From Trebouxia sp. TZW2008 (lineage: Eukaryota; Chlorophyta; Trebouxiophyceae; Trebouxiales; Trebouxiaceae), in assembly GCA_002118135.1 (NCBI GenBank), contig BDIU01000229.1, forward strand, positions 124,001 to 188,000: a stretch of DNA of 64,000 nucleotides, read 5' to 3'. A program made the position numbers and the translations under genes. The notes beneath the pieces were generated by a model. That model was not told where the DNA came from. It saw only the letters and a program-made list of their open reading frames with translations, and did no database searches. This document shows, piece by piece, positions 22,681 through 34,929 of the stretch (the stretch's first letter is position 1; each line of letters opens with the position of its first letter).

Positions 22681-25600
22681 CTAAGAAGGCGCAACACCTG
22701 AAGGGGCACCCTTCAACAAAGCAATGCACCCACTGTAGTATGCAGGCAAGCAGTCCTTGTCCACTAACGCCATTGGTGTCGGAACACAAAAGGTAGCAGA
22801 AGCTTTATGGCGAATTGGTCGGTGCCACTCAGTAACATATAACATAAGGTTGTTGACACCTGGAATGCACAACATCTTTGCAGCCTCCTCCACAAGCTTT
22901 GCAGACTGCATGCTTGATACTGCCTGGCGCTTTTTTGACTGTATCCAAATAGCAACAACTGGGTACAATTCAGATTTTGTGTCATCACAGCGCCGTAAAA
23001 GCAACCAGCTGTCGGAACCAAAATTGCCTGGTCCTTGAAAAGCCCATTGTGCATCCATGTTGTCGACCAAGGACAGGAAGGACCCTGATTCTGAAATCTG
23101 ACGGCTGACATCACAGACAACAAAATTACCTTCTGGGACACACAATGACATGTCATGGTCTCCAACATCGATGCCTCCCAGCAACTCCCTTAGTGAAACT
23201 AAGGGCTGGTGCAGGACATCATGCCAAAACAAAAGCTTGGCAACTAATATGCTGACATCAGTAAGCTCCCAGTTTCGCCAGTCATCAGTAAGCTGGTTGA
23301 GCAAGGGCACCCACACCAGGCTGTTGAGAGGAACTTTCATCAACCGGTACGCAGCAACCAACAGCATTGGTGGCATGGACACTAGATGGGTCTCGTTGTC
23401 AGGGTTCAGCACGCCTTCTGAGCCAAGTTCAGATGCAGCTGCAACTGCAGCCTGAATAGCTCCACCGCTTGAGATGTCCCCACTACCACCAGACAACAAG
23501 CCTTGACCTAGCAGAGCAACAATCTGCGATCAATGAAGCCATGCAGAAAAACGTATTGATATCCCCATTCTCCATTAACCAGCATTGCAATGTGCAGGTT
23601 GGCAATCTATTTGCAGAAGCTTCAAGCAAGTAGGACACAAACATAATTGAGCAGCACACCCAAAAATGGTGACGACATGGCAAAACCAAGCGGAACTAGT
23701 TCCGTACCTGGCCCAAAAATATATGCAATGCCGTCATTCTCCAAGTCCTGCCAGGTGATTCTTGCCCCAGCTGCATCACTGCCTGGCACTGACTGCTGCC
23801 TAGTGATAGGGACGCGACACACACAGTGAGCAACCAGCTGGTTCATGAGGTTGACTTTCAGGACATTGCTAGCCAGCCAGCCTTGTCACTTATGTTTGCT
23901 CATGGCATTGCACAGCCCGTTCACAATTTGGATGAGGTGGAAGTCATCCTGTAGCCACCTCCAACAATTTGGGCGCCCTGCAGCATGGGGTAGATCAATG
24001 AAGATGAAGCAGCGACCAATGCCGACCATCCATGAGTCCAAGCACAATCACCACACTAGCGCTCTAACACCATACAATAACTTGACACATTTACAGTGCG
24101 GTAAACAGCCGATTGCAACAGCTGCATTCCTGCAAAACTCTCATGCACGTACACGTTCCACAAAATGCCTTTTTATCACATCTGCACCAACCTGCTGGAA
24201 CTCTTCGTTATGCAGCACCGAGCTCCCTGCCAACAAGCATAAGGCTTGTGACAACATTCTAGGGTTGCCGCCAGTCAGCTGCAGCAGGATCAGCAGCTGT
24301 GGTGGCAGTGAGCTGGGTATCACTGGGCCGCTTTTGGTGCGCTTTGCCAGATCAAGAATGACTGCCTGCATCTGCATCTCAGACAGCGGCGGCACATGCA
24401 CGTCCTTTACCCGGCTGTTCCGACTGCCTGTGCCTTGCAGGCTGCTGGCTGTGGAGCGGGTGCTTGCAGTGATGACCACAGGCATGCACAACAACTCGCC
24501 ATTCCCTTCAAGCTCAGCTGCTTTTTGCCGCAACATCACAAAATGTGACAGGACAGCTTGAAGCCAAGAAGGCTTCTGCGAGGTCGGGGCTGGAAATGCT
24601 GCACCTGCCTGCAATAAATTGCACTGAGCCAACGAGTACCCGTAGTGTGTTTGTATTGAGAGCAAGTTATGCAGAATGGCTCAACATGGTATTTCAGGTA
24701 CTTGCGACAATTTGCTGCTTGGGACCAACACCAGCACCTCAAGGTTGTCAGATAGCAGGCAGACAGGAAGCCTTGTTGCATGTGACAAGGCAGGAAATGC
24801 ACCAGCTGGCAAGCTGCAATGCATCTGAACCCCCTGATGACATGCATACCTCGTCTACAGCAAAGACTGCCATCCATGGTGTTCCTGAACCAATTGCTCC
24901 AGCGTGCTGCCAGAAGTACAAAACATCCAACGGCTCCAAGGAGTGTCGCAAGTTGCGGTCCATGCCAGTCAGAAAGCTGTGGTAACTTGATTGGTTATTT
25001 GAAACACTGGAGTACAACATGCGCAGAGCAAGCACGCCACAAACATTTCCCCCCAGGGTTTCCTCCACAGGATGTAGCTGCTGTAGGTCTGCAACAATGC
25101 ATCGCCACTCATTAGACCAAAGAAGTTATATAATTACCTGTTGCAAGAGCACTGCCAGGCGACCGCCAACCTTTCAACTACCAGATGTAGCCTGGACGAA
25201 AGGAACATTGCGTTACTTGCCTAACATCATCCAAGTCATGTTGCTGCACTCACCAAGTCATGTTGCTGCACTGACCAAGTCATGTTGCTGCACTCACCAA
25301 GTCATGTTGCTGCACTCTACAGACCTTCTAGCTGAGGGAAGGCGCACACAGAGAAGACGAAGTGCTTTCACTTAGACCACAAACATGCTGGATTCTGGAA
25401 ACCAGTAACATGAACATGGCAAGATCATTGAAATGCCGCATGCAAAAGCAGCGCATAAGCAGCTAAAGGGCATACTCTACACTTAGCAATATGACTGCAA
25501 CTTTGTGAAGGAACAACATGCTGCGTGGGAGACCTACCAGACCTCATCAGATCCAAGACAAAAACCATTGTTTTGTCGGGCTTCAATGATGACAGGATGC

Positions 25601-27224
25601 GCCGGTTGAGATAGGCAACAGCAGGGTTACTGTCTTCATCATTGCTAGCTTCATGTGCCAGTTGATACAACCTTGGCCATACTTCTTTCAGCACAGTGCT
25701 CTGCAGACAACGAAAGTGTAGGCAGTATGCCGGCAGCCTAGCATTCACAAGAATTCTGTGATGCACCATACAGCAGCTGATAGTGTAATGTCAAGGCATT
25801 GTGAGAGCGTTAGTCCTCAGAAAAGGTGGTGTAGGAAATTACACCGTTGTGTTTGATAAGATTGTGCTGGCGTCTGGCACAGGTGACGGTTGACCTCCTA
25901 TGCATGCATTAGTCAATGTTCAGAGGACATATGATATTTTATGCCTTGATAGCTGTTTACGTTACAGGTCACAGCAAAGCATCATGATGACGTTGTGCAT
26001 CCCACCTTGCCCAATCCGCAGCAGCTGCAAGCTTCTGGTGAAAGCAGGCGTGTCAAAAAATCCAGTGTTCAAACGAAGAAGGCAGCCATAAATTTGCTGG
26101 GCTATTGCTGTATAGCCTTGAAGACCAAGAAAGCCGCCAATGCCTGTTATGTTCCCGGAAGCATTTGGTAACGGCAAGTTCTCCTGCCGTCTCCCAGGTG
26201 AACCAGGGCCATGCAGATGGAAGACTGAGGTGTACTGCTCCACCAGCAGTCGGCGCACAGCTTCTTGGCCTAGATGCTGAATGGGTGCGTCCGTACCTAA
26301 GCAAACAATCAGATTTGTGTCATTAGCATGTTCACAGACGCTCCAGCTTAGGAGCGACTGCACAAAGGGCTGCCAGCCTGTTGCAATGTGCGCATCCTGA
26401 CTGTGTTCTGTGGCAAAACGTGAACGGATGTGCAACAAAATGATCCAGAATTGGATGTCTACATGTAGGGCAGCATCTTGCCAACCTAGACTCTGTGCAC
26501 ACAGAACTAGATGCTATTGTAAGCCATGGGCTTGGAATGAAGCATGAGACACAGCCGAGCTCAAACAGTAACAAGCGCTTGACAGCAGGTGATATATACT
26601 TTGGCAAGTGGACTGTGGCATTTGCAAAGCAACAAAATCTGCATCTCATGTGGCTTGTGACCTGATATTGGTAACAATCTGAAACTCAAAGCAAGTGTGC
26701 AGCTTTGCTCAATTGCTTGTAAACATGTGTGCACCCAGTGCGCAGAATTCAGCAGGAACGCCTCCACTGATGACATGCAGGGTGTGGCAAAACCACTATA
26801 ACGGAGTTAAGTCTATGCGCAAGAAGTTCGTATGGAAATCACACGAGTGGCGTTGGTTGCAGAGCCTATATGCCGGTTTGTAACTCCTAAAACACCTTAC
26901 AACCTAGGACTGGTGTTGTTACGCACGCAGACATTACAAAGGTAGCTGATGCAATCATGCATGCAGACTGGGTATGCACAATGGCAATAGCGGCTTCCAC
27001 TTGCAACTCAGAAAAAGTACCTGTCGGTTTGAGCAGCTCTCTTAAGGTGCCCACCCAAAGCTCTGGATTTGGGGCACAAAAGTACCTCCTAGCGACAGCA
27101 TCTGTTTTCTCGGCCAATGCAGCAGCAAGGCTTTGCTTGTCAGCAAGCCCAATCGCCGTGTCTGGTAGGTCCCAGACATATGCTATAGCTTCATCAACGG
27201 TGCTGGGTTGTTCGACCATGTAAC
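22681..27224 (-). CDS. crinkler/RHS-like P-loop NTPase with possible nuclease-fold C-terminus, partial model
   Basis: Well-supported exons: 27021-27224, 26006-26296, 25538-25700, 24850-25088, 24153-24608, then about 23640-23860 and the last, 22681-23523. Phases agree for most junctions; the 26006/25700 join and the exons between 24153 and 23860 are unresolved, and the 5' end is not found. Features of an NTPase: VFAVDE looks like Walker B (end of 24850-25088), MPVVITAST like a sensor strand, and LLILLQLTGGNPRMLSQAL like the conserved helix after it. GPGSPGRR in 26006-26296 may be a degenerate Walker A with Arg-Arg in place of Lys-Ser/Thr. The last exon has GNFGSDSW followed by VVAIWIQSKKR, reminiscent of the D...QxK core of PD-(D/E)XK nucleases. 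This order recalls crinkler/RHS proteins. The family call is inference. Confidence 0.45.
25231..25317. repeat. 22-bp minisatellite, 4 copies
   Basis: Four nearly identical 22-bp units containing CAAGTCATGTTGCTGCACT follow each other in an intron of the NTPase gene. The near identity points to recent slippage. Confidence 0.9.
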
Positions 27225-28883
27225 CTACAATTAATACATTTGTGACACACTGGTGGAGGTGCTGAGCTTCATATGCTAGGTGCTTAGCATTGCTGAGGAA
27301 AACCGATAGCATCAGACGCATTTGTGTGCACCATGCACAAGGCAACAAGCAGCTGATAAGTGCAACGCTAAAACATACGGATAACAAACTGATGCTGAAC
27401 ACAGCATGCTGAGGCAAACTGTACGAGCTGCCTGGCTTGAACACGAACAATGCTGATTGTAATGCAACCATAGGCAACTTTGCTGCATTTGCGACCAAAA
27501 AATGCAAAATGACCTTGCACATGATCTGCAGATGGAATTCTTTGCACAAATAGACTCTGCAAACTAAGCGTTGCTCACCGGTCGAACGCAGGCCTGTGAT
27601 GTACCAGCTTGTGAACGTGCCAGTACAGTATGTGCACTGCTGGTCCTACGCTTTATACCAGGGAAAGGACCACTGGGAAGCAGACTTGTCTGAGGTACGC
27701 CTCCAGTAGACCTGCAAAGCTGTCTGGCAGTGGGATTGTTATTGTATGTTGTTGAGTAGCAATAGCACTAACCTGGAAAACTGTTTTGTGCTAATCAACA
27801 GTCACACGGGGCAAGCTAGGACGTTATCAACGGTCACTGTTGGTCTCGCTCTGGTGAATCTTCCAGACCCTGCCTGCGCAATCCAGGCAGCCTGAGATGA
27901 GCTTGTGTTGTCGTTCGCCGCAGTGCCTCAGGAACAAGCTGCTGTTAACGGTGATTCCGCTGCTGGACAGGCGGGGATTTTGGCAAAGCCACCTGCCGGT
28001 TCTCGTCGTACGATAGAGGCTCAGTTGGGGCAAGCAGGCGGTGATTGAATCGGACCCCAAATCGCCGCATGTCACGCAGGCTGATGCAATGACTCATCGT
28101 AGTACGAACAAAATTGAAATTCTGCATCTTTGTCTATCTTGCCCTACATTACACAGCGAATGGGAGCCGACATGACATTACGACATCGTTCGTTCATCAC
28201 TTGAAGTTGTAATCTGCTTGGAAATGGCTTCTGCACCAGGCCCTGAGACTTGGCAAGGCTAAATGTAGCTACTTCTTCATTGGAATTGTACAATCTCGCA
28301 TACTTGAATTGTATCTTGTGTTGACACATGCTGTCGTGATTGACGCATGCTATCAAGTAAGCTTGACCCCCTTGCAAGCAATGCGATGCTGACATCTAGC
28401 AGTTGCAGTGCAGCAGCAGGAGCCAATGCGCTGGGATTCAGCAAATCCTCACATGTGCATCTCGACAAGTGAATGATCCTTGCACAGCAATCACTCCGAC
28501 ACTTGACCGTCTCGCTTTGCATTGCATGAAAATCAGCGCATGAGATACGTCGGCCTTGCTGTGCCAGAAGACCAAACTGTCAGATTCTGTTCCACACATG
28601 TTAGTTTCGCTGTAGTGCATCTCTGCAAGTTAGGTTTTGTTCTTGCTATTGGCGTGGACAGCCTGACATCCGATGTGGGATGTGAAAAGCCTGCATTAGA
28701 GCTAGAGCTGTAGCAAACCATAAAAGCGCTGGTCGCAAGGCTTTACTGTGATCCTGTCAGCAGCAGGATAGGTATCCACTCCTGATAGGTACCAGAAGCG
28801 CTAAATTTTGTGAGCATATCGCGCGCTTGCACGCCTTCAGACGCGAGGCCGTTTCCTGACTCAGAGCACAGAAAGCTACGGCC
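27225..28883. other. 1.66 kb with possible 5' exons of the NTPase gene
   Basis: No complete gene is seen. A minus-strand stretch at about 27595-27715, open in one frame (with a PSGPFPGIKRRTSSAH-like segment) and flanked by acceptor- and donor-like sites, may be an upstream exon of the NTPase gene, but its phase does not match. A 60-codon minus ORF at 27945-28127 could hold a start. The right end should hold the promoter of the EMSY-like gene. Confidence 0.3.
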
Positions 28884-31537
28884 ATGGTAGACGTGCAGAA
28901 CAGGCTTACAGATTTAAGAGAAGAGGCATATGCCAAAGTTTTGAAGTGCCTGCCTTACCCTCGCGAATGGGTGTGTCAGAGTGCATCACTCAGCTCCACT
29001 CTGTGCTCATGCACAAATTGAAGGCCACCTGAGCAAGCTCTGAACTACCTGTCTTGTTCTTACAGGCCACCGAACTGTTGATCACTGGGTTGCGCAACGA
29101 GTTTAATATAGTTGACGATGTGCATGAAGAGATTCTGGAAGCAGTGATGACCAACACAGAGCGACCAAGAAAGAGGTATGTGCGTCACCCAAGCGTCAAA
29201 GAACACTCTGCCTGGTGTCACTGTCCTGAGTTTTCTGCCCCAAGTGTAAGCCTCAGCGCTCACTCACAGCACGCCACATGTATGCCATGTCCTGCATGCC
29301 GCAAGACATATGCATATAGCCTGCAGCCTTGACACTGCATAGTGACTGCAGGCAAAAGTTTGTTCACAGTCAGCCGTATGAGCATTCATCACCACAGCAA
29401 AAGAAGCTGCAGCCGCCCCCAAGTCCCTTTGCCGCAGAGCAGACCTTGGATAGGGCAGGTTCAGGGCCACTTGCTTGGGGCCCTGGCAGGGCTGGCATTG
29501 CTGACAAGGTAGAACAAGCAAAGCAGAAAGTCAAAGCTCAAGGCAGCGCCAACTTAGGGCCTTCTAGCCGCCTGGCAGCAACTTTTGCAGGGCCAATCAA
29601 AGCAAAGAAGCGAAAGGTGACTCACTGCTTGTTGTGCTGTCAGCACATGCATAAACAGCAGAGCAGCCACACAGAACAGTGTTGGCTGTGATCAACAAAT
29701 GACAGCATTGATAGATGTGTTGACAACACCTGATGACTCAGCAACTAACGCAGCTTTGCCTGGCTTGTGTATGCTCACCAAGGCAAAAATTGATAATTTA
29801 AGTAAACAGGGGGACAGCTGCACAAGACTTTGGGCAAGTAGGGCTGCATGTCACCTCTTGGGGTTATCAGATAGGCAACAGAGCATTTCTAAGCTGCCTG
29901 ACCGACAGAATTGTGTTCCATCATCTCAACCGCACAGTACACCGCATGTACTGCAACATGTGAGCCTGTCTGCAGCTGCAAAATGCAGTCTGTGTTGATC
30001 TTGCAGGAGCGTATGGACTCAAGCAATGCTTTTGCAGCACCCGTGTATGAGGCGCCTCAAGCAGCACATCAGCCGCGGCAGCTCACTGATGATGAGATTG
30101 CACAGGGCTGCAAGCTGGACCCTTTCCTTGGAATGCGCGTCAAACGGCTTTGGCCTGAGGTGATATTTCTTCCATATCCCTTTCTGCATGCTTGCTGCTG
30201 TACGCTGTCTCAACAATGGAGCTGCAGTTTAGTGAACAGAGTCCCATTGCTCAGTGCTCTGCAAAGCCAAGTGCTGATTGTATGCAGGACGGGGGCTGGT
30301 TTGAGGGTGTTGTGACAGACTATAGTGCAGCTGACAGGCAGCACTGGTAACTTTCCTGTCACTTCTGCAATATCAAAAGCTTTATGCAGCGATTCTTGCT
30401 GCTGTGGGTTCAAGGCTCTTGCACTGCTAGTGCATGTGCAGATTCAGCTTTGCATTGGCCAACTGTTGACGACACAGGCTTGGAACCAGACTCGTTGCAT
30501 GTGCACATGCATCTGAGGCATTACGGCATGTGTCTGGCTGTGGAACACGCTTATGGTAGTACCAGATGACGTGCATTACAGTTGCTTGTTGCTGCTATGG
30601 CAGCTGCTGCTGCTCTGTCATCCATCAAGAGCATTCTGGTTCTGCATCTTCATCTGACAATTCATACTGTGAACATGCAGCATCACATATAATTTCAATG
30701 CTGAGGATGAAAGCTTTGAATGGTACGACCTGCGCAATCGCAACCCCAAGGAATGCACCATTTTGAAGGGCAAAGTTGATGTTTTGGCAAAAGGTGCCAG
30801 CCATCCAGCTCCCAGTCAGCCAAATGGCCTGTCCAGTCATGGGTCAAAAGCCCAAAGACAGCCAGGTAAGCTGACCTGCACAGGGCCTGTTGTCTGGGCT
30901 TGAGACACATTGTGACTGAACAATGCGTCATCAGCTTCTGTTGTATGTTGTGGTTCTGGTTGTGCTGATAATTCTGTTTGTCATGCGAGCTATGCAATCA
31001 CAATCTGGATCTCTGGGCACAATGCATTGCCCAGCTTGAACTCATCAGCAGAAGCAAATGCATTGCCGAGGGTGCATTAGATGGTAGCAGGCAAGGCCTT
31101 GATGCACTTGTGCCATTTGCCTTCAGGTCAGGGCTTTGGTAGAGGTGCAAAAAAGGTGCCAGGGCGAAGTAGTGGGACAGGTGGTAGGGGCAGCCATAGT
31201 CAAAGGGTGGCTCAGACGTCATTAGTTCCCCACCAAGCACCAACAGCGCACAAGTTTCAGGTATCAGTCCCTTGATGGCACAATGGTGGCTGCGATCACC
31301 AGACATAACGCATGTTGAGTGCCAATACGATTTGCAATGCCATGCTGCATGTTTTGGTGTCATGTGATCATGTTGCATCATGTAATGCTGCTTGGATGTC
31401 TTCAAGTCTCAGCTGCCAAGCTTGACTGCTGACTGACGTGCAATCTGGCACCTCAGGTGGTGAGCAGCGATGATGATGATTTTGGAGCAGGTGGGTTTGA
31501 TGAAGATGTTTCTGATGATGGTGATTATGGTCTATAG
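28884..31537 (+). CDS. EMSY-like protein: ENT domain + Agenet/Tudor domain, 8 exons
   Basis: Exons 28884-28970, 29066-29175, 29352-29616, 30007-30159, 30288-30346, 30681-30865, 31127-31260 and 31457-31537 join in phase to 357 aa. Residues about 1-65 form an ENT domain (TDLREEAYAKVLKCLPYPRE, ATELLITGLRNEFNI). A basic, disordered stretch with KAKKRK follows. Exons 4-6 encode an Agenet/Tudor-like domain (LGMRVKRLWPE, GGWFEGVVTDYSAADRQHC, then NAEDESFEWYDLRNRNP). The C-terminus has a Gly/Arg patch (GSGTGGRGSHSQR) and an acidic tail (SSDDDDFGAGG). This is the layout of plant EMSY-LIKE proteins, nuclear readers of methylated histone H3 tails that act in chromatin regulation and immunity. The ATG at 28884 is the only start compatible with a full ENT domain. 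Confidence 0.9.
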
Positions 31538-32215
31538 CAACAGTCATGTGCCGTGCATTCCAGTTTTGTCCTGACATTAATAAATGACCATGTTGACATT
31601 AGGTGTTTGCTGGCCGACGAGGTAATTGTCATTGACAGCATAAGTTGCCGGCATTTCCTCCTTCATGACAGTCTGTTCAGTTGTTCTGGATTTTATTACA
31701 ACACTGTACAGCTGCATTAACTTTTCAGATTGATGATGTCGTGTGCATTGAAACAGGTGTGTCCAGTTTTTGATCAGCACAGCTTGACTCGCACGCCTGT
31801 AGACTGTAGCTTGTGTGCCCTGCTCATTGAAACCTATGTACATGTAGCATCGCAGATGCAATGTTTCAAGCGCGCTTCTGATGGATCATCATCAGATGAA
31901 GTCTGTACTGCATGTACAATCTACCGTTGAGGCTGTAAAGACTGCAAACATCAGTGCACCTGCTGACTGAGGGTGCCTGGCACTGTTTACTCTCAACATC
32001 GCTCTCAACATGAGGATCTTCATTAGGGCATGTTAGTTTCCTGTTGTGGTAAGCAACCAACGTCTCAAGGGCCATGTCAGTTCCTAGAACTTCCTGATCA
32101 GCAAATGGCCGACTACATACATTGCAAGCGCGAACCCTATTATACGACAGCAATCCAAGCGTGGCTTGCACGGGAGAGCTGTTCTTTTCAGGCGTATCTG
32201 CTCGGCTGAGTTGCG
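31538..32215. other. intergenic stretch between EMSY-like and GST genes
   Basis: This holds the 3' end of the EMSY-like gene and the promoter of the GST gene. A 101-codon minus frame (31866-32171) begins with GTG rather than ATG and has no recognisable content. Nothing else is supported. Confidence 0.45.
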
Positions 32216-33902
32216 ATGATCACTCTGTATTTGGATTTGATGTCGCAGCCGGCCAGGGCATGTAGCATCTTTTGTAGGTAGAGTTGCGGTAGAATGTCAA
32301 TGCATTCCTCACCTGCGTGCTCGAGCCTTGAGCGCCTGGCAGGGTGAATCAGATTCCGGCTGAAGAAAAGGTGGTACGGATAGCAAACATGGAAATGTTC
32401 AAGCCAGAGTACAGAGAAATCAACCCAACCGGCAAACTTCCATGTCTGCAAGTAAGATGCAACATGCTCATCTGGACAATACGCTCAGAAACAAGCAGGG
32501 CATCCACAGCATTTCATGCTTGCATGCAGGAAGATCAGTTTGTTCTTCCTGAAAGTGCTGCAATTTTGAGGTACTTGGCTGACAGCAGAGGCACTGCAGA
32601 CCATTGGTATCCAAGTGAGCAAACGCTCCTGCCTGCGATCCTGAATCTAAAGATTTTGCTTGTGATCACTTGGCGAGCATATCTGGTGAGATCTGGGGCG
32701 TGCTGTGATTGTAGAGGCTCTTCAACACCGTGCTAGAGTGGACTCAGCACTTGATTGGTACCATGGTAACATCAGATTTCATGCACTGCTGCTCACCTGG
32801 TACGTTGCTGGCAAGACAATCAAACCGCCTCCCTTGAAAGTCAGCCACGTCCGTGCCAAGCAGGCCACAATTGACCTGAGCAAATCTCTCAAGGTATTTC
32901 ATGTTGACTTGCTGGCGGCAGCAAGTGCTGTCATGTTCTATATGCACAATAGAATTTGTATGACATTGGCAGAGCAATATGCTGTGTCTAAAGACCATGC
33001 TGCGCTTTGTTGTACATCAGCAACAAGTCAATCAATCAAGTACGTTTTTCTGTCCTTGGAACCCAACAGGGGGGTGAACAGACAGTGTCCATACCAAGAC
33101 AAAAAAAAGTTCAGCCACAGTGGGCTGACAGAAGATGACTTGCATCAGTCATCATCACTAAAGTCTTCCCCACAGCCAACTGAACATGTGGCTACAAAAG
33201 GCTATATTTTATGACTTGCTCTCTGATGTCCTTGTTGTGGTCTCACGCAGATTGTGGAGCATTATTGGCTCCAAGGCCGGCCTTTCATAGGAGGCAGCGA
33301 AATCAGCATTGCAGATCTGCTGTACGCCTGTGAGCTAGACCAAATGCAGATGCTGGATGGTGCAGATCAGGCAAGTCTTGACAGCACTCAGCTTATATGT
33401 TTCGCCCATGGACCAAACCTTCCTTGAATTGCATGCTGTAGGTTTGTATTGAAATCACATGCCTCAGCACTGCAACACCAGGACTGCATGCTGCAAGCTG
33501 TTCTGCAGCATGTTCACCATGATCATGCACATCGTCTGTGACGAAAAGCGCATTGAGGCCATACATGAGGGGCTAGGGGGGTCATCTGTTTGTGTTCAAG
33601 CAGTTGAGTGCAAGCTGCGCTGTGTGTCGCTTGCATTGACTGCAGCAAGATGGAAGACCTGCAAACAATTGGTAAATTCACTTTGCAGCAAAAGTGCTCT
33701 GGCCTCTGCACTTTGACGGTGCCAGCGCGTGCAGGGTCCTACATATGCAGAGCTCTTTGAGCCCTTTCCCAAGGTCCAGCAGTGGCTGTCAAGGGTTGCA
33801 GCTGCTGCTGAGCCACACTGGAGCGACGCAACAACCCTGCTGCGTAAAGTTGCACAGCGAGCACGGGAAGCCAAGCTGAAAGAGACGCAATCCAAGCTGT
33901 AG
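32216..33902 (+). CDS. theta-class glutathione S-transferase, 6 exons, SKL-ended
   Basis: Exons 32216-32277, 32343-32451, 32530-32614, 32715-32893, 33251-33370 and 33735-33902 join in phase to 240 aa, typical for theta GSTs. The N-terminal thioredoxin fold starts MITLYLDLMSQPARA, with Ser10 at the usual catalytic position. INPTGKLPCLQ and LPESAAILRYL bind glutathione. The all-helical C-terminal domain includes WYPKALQHRARVDSALDWYHGNIR and the capping-box region ISIADLLYACELDQM. The protein ends ETQSKL: the final SKL is a canonical peroxisomal targeting signal, as in plant theta GSTs that reduce organic hydroperoxides. Intron 5 has a GC donor (CAG/GCAAGT at 33371). The 2.5-fold longer intron 4 holds no recognisable feature. 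Confidence 0.93.
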
Positions 33903-34929
33903 CATATGCTGCTGCCTTGCTGAAGTACATGCATCATGTGTCAGAAGCGTCTACAAAGATGTGAATACTGTACGCTTTCTGTCGAACACAATGCCCACAC
34001 ACACATTTGCTTGCAACTGCTCTTGACCAGATTCTGTGCATTGTAGACATTCAGCAATCGGCACACAGTCTGCAGAGGTGACACAAGTACAGTCTATGAT
34101 CTTGCACTGTGTGCACAATTTGAAGCAGTGATCATGAGTGCCAGTTTTCAGCTGCATCCCTGCATGCACCACGTCCATGCACATGAGACACCATCATTCT
34201 GCTCTGTTTGTTGAAGCCAAGCAGCATGCACCTTCTTCATTGCTGTACTGCATCATCAGTTTGTCAAACCAGGTTTTGTACTCGCTCAGCACATATGCAC
34301 ACTCTATGTGTATGCCACAGGCTTTCATCAGATGCTGAAGATGAATGACATTGGTTGGCTAGTTTGGCCTGCGCACTTGGACAGGTCGAAGTTTCCAGAG
34401 CATCAGATGTCACACCAGGAGCCTTTATAAGTTGGGTCTAACAGCATCAGCCTGGTCATGCAGCAATTTATGCAGTGATGACATTATTGATTTGCTCCTG
34501 TGTAGCCTGGTCTTCATTGCCGTCAGCCGTTCTTGCGACCTGTGCTGCCATTTCAGTAAGATGCTTTCTCCAACCAAGTCCACACTGCAGGAGATGCCTG
34601 ATGTGCTTCGCATTTGAGCATATGTGGGCAATCAAGGCAACTGTGCTGAAGGCCTTCTGGTTTCTGCCCTTCAGACCGGCCCTTCGGGCTCTCGAAGCGT
34701 TCGCGTTGACTATTGCAGCAAATGTGCGTGCAAACAGGTCTCGATTGGTATGCAGCGCGGTGATACAGTGCACGACACAGAATGCGTGGAGAGTGACGCT
34801 TTGACACACGCGCGACCTTGTTTCCTCTTGTTGTGGAGGTTCCTCGCTTCTGTGGCACTGATGCTCGATATGCTGATCACCGGCGACTGGAGCCAATCGT
34901 GAAGACAGGGCGCGCGCGCTCATCGCGAT
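33903..34929. other. intergenic stretch upstream of UGGT
   Basis: This contains the 3' end of the GST gene and the UGGT promoter. The only sizeable frame is the doubtful minus-strand ORF at 34468-34923, listed separately. Confidence 0.4.
34468..34923 (-). CDS. doubtful intronless ORF, 151 aa
   Basis: An uninterrupted minus-strand frame starts at an ATG only 6 bp from the UGGT start codon on the other strand. It has an Arg/Ala-rich middle (NANASRARRAGLKGRNQ) and a Gln-rich end, and resembles nothing I know. All other genes here have introns, and transcription from this ATG would overlap the UGGT leader. It may be chance coding in the UGGT promoter region, which is GC-richer than its surroundings. 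Confidence 0.2.
   Translation of the reverse strand: MSARALSSRLAPVAGDQHIEHQCHRSEEPPQQEETRSRVCQSVTLHAFCVVHCITALHTNRDLFARTFAAIVNANASRARRAGLKGRNQKAFSTVALIAHICSNAKHIRHLLQCGLGWRKHLTEMAAQVARTADGNEDQATQEQINNVITA

Noticed and set aside
28438..28721. Overlapping small ORFs on both strands between the NTPase and EMSY-like genes
   Set aside because: Short, overlapping, without splice or family support.
31866..32171. 101-codon minus-strand ORF upstream of the GST gene
   Set aside because: It starts with GTG, lies in the GST promoter region and has no recognisable sequence.
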